Source: Gammaproteobacteria bacterium
Lineage (GTDB): Bacteria > Pseudomonadota > Gammaproteobacteria > DSM-19610
NCBI GenBank assembly: GCA_030618475.1
Contig: JAUXDG010000091.1
Coordinates: forward strand, 1 to 9,194
DNA length: 9,194 bases
Direction: 5' to 3'
This document shows, piece by piece, positions 7,424-9,194 of the stretch. Both the position numbers and the translations under genes were made by a program. The number at the start of each line of letters is the position of its first letter. Position 1 is the stretch's first letter. The notes under the pieces were generated by a model. That model ran no database searches and was not told the origin of the DNA. It worked only from the letters and a program-made list of their open reading frames with translations.

Positions 7424-7507
7424 TAAAAAGGGGACAGACCCCGTTTTCGCACTTTTCACCATTTCGATCACGAAAACGGAGCGAAAACGGGGTCTGTCCC
7501 CTTTTTA
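7424..7507. repeat. Near-perfect 27-bp-arm inverted repeat (REP/MITE-like) between convergent genes
   Basis: Arms 7424-7450 and 7481-7507 are fully complementary over 27 bases. Each contains the GGGGACAGACCCC/GGGGTCTGTCCCC block, with an A5 outer end on the left and a T5 on the right. The CGAAAACGG segment of the right arm is duplicated just inside it (7471-7479 and 7482-7490), so the left arm has two possible partners. The element starts 2 bases after the rne stop and ends 2 bases before the phosphatase stop. G+C stem followed by T5 on either strand means it can serve as a bidirectional intrinsic terminator. GGGGACAGACC-type hairpins are, as I recall, common near REP-associated tyrosine transposases; none is in this window. 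Confidence 0.85.
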
Positions 7508-7509
7508 GA

Positions 7510-7998
7510 TTAAGCCAGGCGCTGCCGTACGTCTTCCAGCAGCGCGCGCGCGCCCATTTCGATCAGATCCAGTACCCTTTCAAACCCCTGATTACCACCG
7601 TAATAGGGATCGGGTACTTCCCGCTGGGACAGATCCTCGGCGAACTCAAGGAACAGCTGAATCTTGTCCTGGTGCTGTTGCGGGCAGATTGTGGCCAGAT
7701 CGTCGAGATTGCTGCTGTCCATGGCCAGCACGTAGTCAAAGCGTGCAAAATCAGTCGCTTCGACGCGACGCGCACGCTGCCGGCTTAAATCGATACCCCT
7801 GCCAGCCGCAGCTTGTGTGGCACGTTTGTCTGGCCTTTCACCAATATGGTAGGCATGGGTACCAGCTGAATCGACATCGATGTGTTCGCTGAGGCGCGCC
7901 TCTTCCACCAGATACTCAAACACCCCCTGAGCGGTAGGCGATCGGCAGATATTGCCCATACAAATGAAGAGCACCCGAATATTTGCATTTTTATTCAA
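7510..7998 (-). CDS. Low-molecular-weight protein-tyrosine phosphatase
   Basis: This is a cytoplasmic phosphatase of the arsenate-reductase-like LMW-PTP fold that removes phosphate from phosphotyrosine via a phosphocysteine intermediate. The 162 residues are the usual length. The P-loop is CMGNICRSP, with nucleophile Cys13 and Arg19; the general acid is Asp130 in VPDPYYGG, and DSAGTHAYHIGE (43-54) is the conserved second strand region. No tyrosine kinase or capsule/exopolysaccharide genes are nearby, so this is more likely a stand-alone housekeeping form (YfkJ-like) than the Wzb type of polysaccharide operons. The ATG lacks a clear Shine-Dalgarno sequence. The gene converges on rne, separated only by the inverted repeat, and diverges from the small gene at 8414. 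Confidence 0.94.
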   Translation of the reverse strand: MNKNANIRVLFICMGNICRSPTAQGVFEYLVEEARLSEHIDVDSAGTHAYHIGERPDKRATQAAAGRGIDLSRQRARRVEATDFARFDYVLAMDSSNLDDLATICPQQHQDKIQLFLEFAEDLSQREVPDPYYGGNQGFERVLDLIEMGARALLEDVRQRLA

Positions 7999-8035
7999 TG
8001 TGTTATCACTATTTTTCCGATAAATACGCTGGCAG

Positions 8036-8065
8036 ATTGTACTGTTTTGTGGCTTTTAATATCAA
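8036..8065 (-). promoter_or_regulatory. Sigma70 promoter of the tyrosine phosphatase gene
   Basis: On the minus strand TTGATA (8060-8065) and TACAAT (8036-8041) each match the consensus at 5 of 6 positions, with 18 bases between them. Transcription would start near 8029, giving a leader of about 30 bases. Confidence 0.6.
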
Positions 8066-8079
8066 CACAGACGCTCCAT

Positions 8080-8101
8080 GGCTGCCACGAATGTGGCAGT
8101 C
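8080..8101. promoter_or_regulatory. Dyad/hairpin upstream of the tyrosine phosphatase promoter
   Basis: CTGCCAC (8082-8088) and GTGGCAG (8093-8099) are perfectly complementary around a GAAT loop; one G-T and one G-C pair extend the stem to 9 bases. It starts 14 bases upstream of the phosphatase -35 box. It could be a regulator site or an RNA hairpin; no T-run follows, so it is not a terminator. Confidence 0.45.
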
Positions 8102-8211
8102 GGTTCATCATTTTTCAGTATATCAACCGGTTCCAGCCATCTTTTAGTCCTGCGCTATTAATAATTAACAATATAAACTAAATCTAATGTATTATTTTTT
8201 AAGGAATTAAC

Positions 8212-8268
8212 TTGCAAGAATCAATATTTGATCTATCCTATCTAAGCGCACAGTTTATGTGTGTTTAG
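8212..8268 (+). CDS. Possible 18-residue leader peptide
   Basis: A TTG codon preceded by AAGGA (8201-8205) at 6 bases opens an 18-codon frame (LQESIFDLSYLSAQFMCV) ending in TAG. The hairpin at 8271-8300 starts 2 bases after the stop. The spacing to the ribosome binding site and the downstream hairpin are what one expects of a translated leader, but such a short frame can occur by chance and the codon content gives no support. Confidence 0.2.
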   Translation: MQESIFDLSYLSAQFMCV

Positions 8269-8270
8269 TG

Positions 8271-8300
8271 CCGGTGTTGAAGTAGGGCTTCTGGCACCGG
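8271..8300 (+). promoter_or_regulatory. Hairpin upstream of the small HMA-like gene
   Basis: CCGGTG (8271-8276) pairs with CACCGG (8295-8300). After a small asymmetric internal loop, GAAG (8279-8282) pairs with CTTC (8288-8291) around a 5-base loop. No T-run follows, so it is not an intrinsic terminator. CACC (8295-8298) can instead pair with GGTG in AGGAGGTG at 8330-8337, giving an alternative fold. Confidence 0.45.
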
Positions 8301-8340
8301 AATGTCGCGTACGAGACGGCGAATCAGCCAGGAGGTGCTA

Positions 8341-8362
8341 TACAAATAGTATATTATTTGTA
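8341..8362. promoter_or_regulatory. Operator-like dyad overlapping the -35 box
   Basis: TACAAATA and TATTTGTA form perfect 8-base arms around a 6-base spacer. The right arm overlaps the -35 box at 8358-8363, the place where a dimeric regulator would block or modulate the promoter. The cognate regulator is not identifiable; the site does not match the FNR/CRP or LexA consensus. Confidence 0.45.
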
Positions 8363-8386
8363 ATATTTACAACGGCTTGCTATACA
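8358..8386 (+). promoter_or_regulatory. Extended -10 promoter of the HMA-like gene
   Basis: TTGTAA (8358-8363) is separated by 17 bases from TATACA (8381-8386), which is preceded by the extended -10 TGC. Transcription would start near 8393, about 21 bases before the TTG start, just ahead of the strong ribosome binding site. This promoter position supports the short form of the protein rather than a longer frame beginning at 8261. Confidence 0.55.
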
Positions 8387-8413
8387 ACCCCAATATGGAG
8401 AAGGAGAGTACTC

Positions 8414-8674
8414 TTGAGTTTAAGCACTATGCGCAGCGATAATGGCAAAGCGGTGGAATTGATCATACATATCAATGAGAGTCTGGATGAGGAGCGACGA
8501 AACGGACTCGTCGAAGAGATCTCACAGGATTCTGGAATATTCTCGGTTGAGTTCACACCCTTACGGCACCATCTGGTACGGGTCCGTTACGATCGGCAGG
8601 AAGTCCAGTCAATGGATATTCTGCAGAAGATCAAGTGGCATAATGTCAATGCGCAACTGGTCGGTCCAATTTGA
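8414..8674 (+). CDS. Small HMA/ferredoxin-fold-like protein without cysteines
   Basis: This is an 86-residue acidic/basic-mixed soluble protein, not recognised with certainty. Its predicted order beta (14-20), alpha (24-37), beta (41-47), beta (52-59), alpha (64-75), beta (78-83) is the beta-alpha-beta-beta-alpha-beta pattern of heavy-metal-associated (HMA) domains. The metal-binding CxxC is absent and there is no cysteine at all, so copper binding of the usual type is unlikely; a regulatory, RNA- or protein-binding role is possible. The start is TTG at 8414, with AAGGAG (8401-8406) 7 bases upstream; the in-frame ATG at 8429 has no ribosome binding site. The promoter and dyad directly upstream indicate its own regulated transcription. 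It is followed by a stem-loop and a terminator. Confidence 0.75.
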   Translation: MSLSTMRSDNGKAVELIIHINESLDEERRNGLVEEISQDSGIFSVEFTPLRHHLVRVRYDRQEVQSMDILQKIKWHNVNAQLVGPI

Positions 8675-8725
8675 AACGATTGGTTGGTTCAGCAGCAAGG
8701 AACGGAGCATAACCAGTCAACGTTT
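8674..8725 (+). ncRNA. Stem-loop in 3' region, possible RNA regulator element
   Basis: A 15-bp stem begins at the last base of the stop codon: AAACG (8674-8678) pairs with CGTTT (8721-8725), A8679 is bulged, and the ten bases 8680-8689 pair with 8711-8720 including two G-U pairs. The 21-base loop displays AAGGA (8697-8701) and ACGGA (8702-8706), both matching the ANGGA core bound by CsrA/RsmA proteins. Together with the terminator nine bases later it could form a small RNA or a 3'-UTR control element. The pairing is seen; the CsrA link is inference. Confidence 0.4.
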
Positions 8726-8734
8726 CAGTCACAG

Positions 8735-8759
8735 CGGCGGCCTTCGGGCCGCCGTTTTT
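8735..8759 (+). terminator. Intrinsic terminator with UUCG tetraloop
   Basis: CGGCGGCC (8735-8742), loop TTCG (8743-8746), GGCCGCCG (8747-8754), then five T (8755-8759). This is a textbook rho-independent terminator for the 8414 gene. It ends only 13 bases before the next start codon, so it may also act within the leader of that gene. Confidence 0.93.
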
Positions 8760-8772
8760 AGAAGCCGACCTG

Positions 8773-9039
8773 ATGGACACAAAACTGCTGCAGCAACTGC
8801 GTTTACTCGTCGGCAAGCCTGTCGAATACCGTGGTGATGCCTGTCGTATCATCGAAGTTCTGGATTCAGAGAATGCGCTGGTGGTGCGCTGCGAAGGCAG
8901 GCAGCGCGTCATCCAGAGCAACCAGTTCGGAGAAGCGACACGGCGCGTGCAGCAATGCCATACCCTGCCGTTGTTCGATGAGAACGACAAACTGAATCCG
9001 GTCATCGGGGCATGGCTGGAGTCAGATTTTCAGCCGTAA
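8773..9039 (+). CDS. Small conserved-looking protein of unknown function
   Basis: This 88-residue protein is not recognised. The N-terminus is a short helix (MDTKLLQQLRLLVGK), followed by a beta-rich middle (VEYRGDACRIIEVLDSENALVVRCEG, about 17-42, described by position because no catalytic motif stands out) that resembles a small SH3-like or Tudor-like barrel, and an acidic C-terminal end. It has no signal peptide, membrane segment or metal motif; Cys24, Cys40 and Cys62 do not form a known pattern. Codon use and third-position G+C resemble the neighbours, supporting a real gene. The ribosome binding site is weak (AGAAG about 8 bases upstream). No promoter fits between the terminator and the ATG, so expression needs read-through or a promoter upstream of the terminator. 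Confidence 0.7.
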   Translation: MDTKLLQQLRLLVGKPVEYRGDACRIIEVLDSENALVVRCEGRQRVIQSNQFGEATRRVQQCHTLPLFDENDKLNPVIGAWLESDFQP

Positions 9040-9051
9040 TTTCTCACAGCC

Positions 9052-9172
9052 TTAACCACAAAGGACACGAAGGTCACAAAGGAACAACATGTTAAGTAAT
9101 GACCGCAAAAGACCTGCAAGGCACAGGCTGTTAAATCCCTTACCCCTAAAATCCTTCGTGACCTTCAAGGTG
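9052..9172. repeat. Degenerate inverted repeat with CAC-purine units
   Basis: The left part 9052-9083 is a run of about 9-base units of the type CCACAAAGG, ACACGAAGG, TCACAAAGG. Bases 9069-9083 pair with 9152-9166 at 14 of 15 positions, with further partial complementarity outward (CAC with GTG at 9170-9172). It follows the 8773 gene. The unit style (CAC plus purines) resembles the repeat at 1635-1699, though the two are not close copies. It may be part of a longer element running past the window end. Confidence 0.6.
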
Positions 9173-9194
9173 AATTGCGCAGCAAGAGAGGGTC

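Larger units (their letters stand above)
8102..8335. other. AT-rich intergenic stretch with no confident gene
   Basis: From about 8155 to 8205 the sequence is strongly A+T-rich, with possible -10 boxes (TATAAA 8172-8177, TATTAT 8190-8195) but no good -35 at normal spacing. It then holds a possible 18-codon ORF (8212-8268) and a hairpin (8271-8300). I see no known riboswitch, tRNA or larger coding signal. Confidence 0.5.

Noticed and set aside
8261..8413. N-terminal extension of the 8414 gene from GTG 8261 (137 residues)
   Set aside because: The extension has no ribosome binding site, its translation is uneven and unlike a protein, and the promoter at 8358-8386 and AAGGAG before TTG 8414 fit the short form.

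Overview
The window reads as a chromosomal housekeeping segment of a gammaproteobacterium. The evidence is the divergent rluC/rne pair, an RNase E whose catalytic half follows the Escherichia coli protein almost residue for residue, and a gammaproteobacterial-type GshA. The gene order rne - rluC - HAD phosphatase - sppA - maf is one I recall from Pseudomonas-like genomes. Genus cannot be fixed; a Chromatiales/Thiotrichales-type sulfur-oxidiser lineage is only a guess. No transposase, phage, CRISPR, tRNA or rRNA gene is visible.

Layout. (1) 1-1553, plus strand: the 3' part of gshA (cut by the window edge) overlaps maf/yceF by an ATGA junction. (2) 1554-1724: a convergent gap holding a 20-bp-arm inverted repeat. 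(3) 1725-4513, minus strand: rluC, a HAD-IA phosphatase and sppA, with the phosphatase stop codon lying inside the sppA ribosome binding site. (4) 4514-4986: a 473-base divergent gap with a TATAAT box and a hairpin-rich leader for rne. (5) 4987-7422: rne, with a catalytic half, a membrane-anchor helix and a short Arg/Gly- and Ala/Pro/Lys-rich tail. (6) 7424-7507: a nearly perfect 27-bp-arm inverted repeat filling the convergent gap between rne and (7) a low-molecular-weight protein-tyrosine phosphatase gene (7510-7998, minus). (8) 7999-8413: a 415-base AT-rich divergent regulatory region with hairpins, an unpaired Shine-Dalgarno-like motif and a good promoter overlapped by a dyad. (9) 8414-8674: an 86-residue Cys-free HMA/ferredoxin-fold-like protein, then a 15-bp stem-loop and a UUCG-loop terminator. 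(10) 8773-9039: an 88-residue unknown protein starting 13 bases after that terminator. (11) 9052-9172: a degenerate inverted repeat related in style to the one at 1635-1699.

Functionally, most of the genes serve RNA and nucleotide maintenance (RNase E, 23S rRNA pseudouridine synthase, Maf pyrophosphatase), glutathione synthesis and membrane proteolysis. The least explained part is 8000-8760: two small uncharacterised genes surrounded by an operator-like dyad, candidate RNA structures and a terminator placed where it could act as an attenuator. The other notable feature is three different hairpin-forming repeats placed in convergent or downstream gaps, one of them at an apparent synteny break between sppA and maf.
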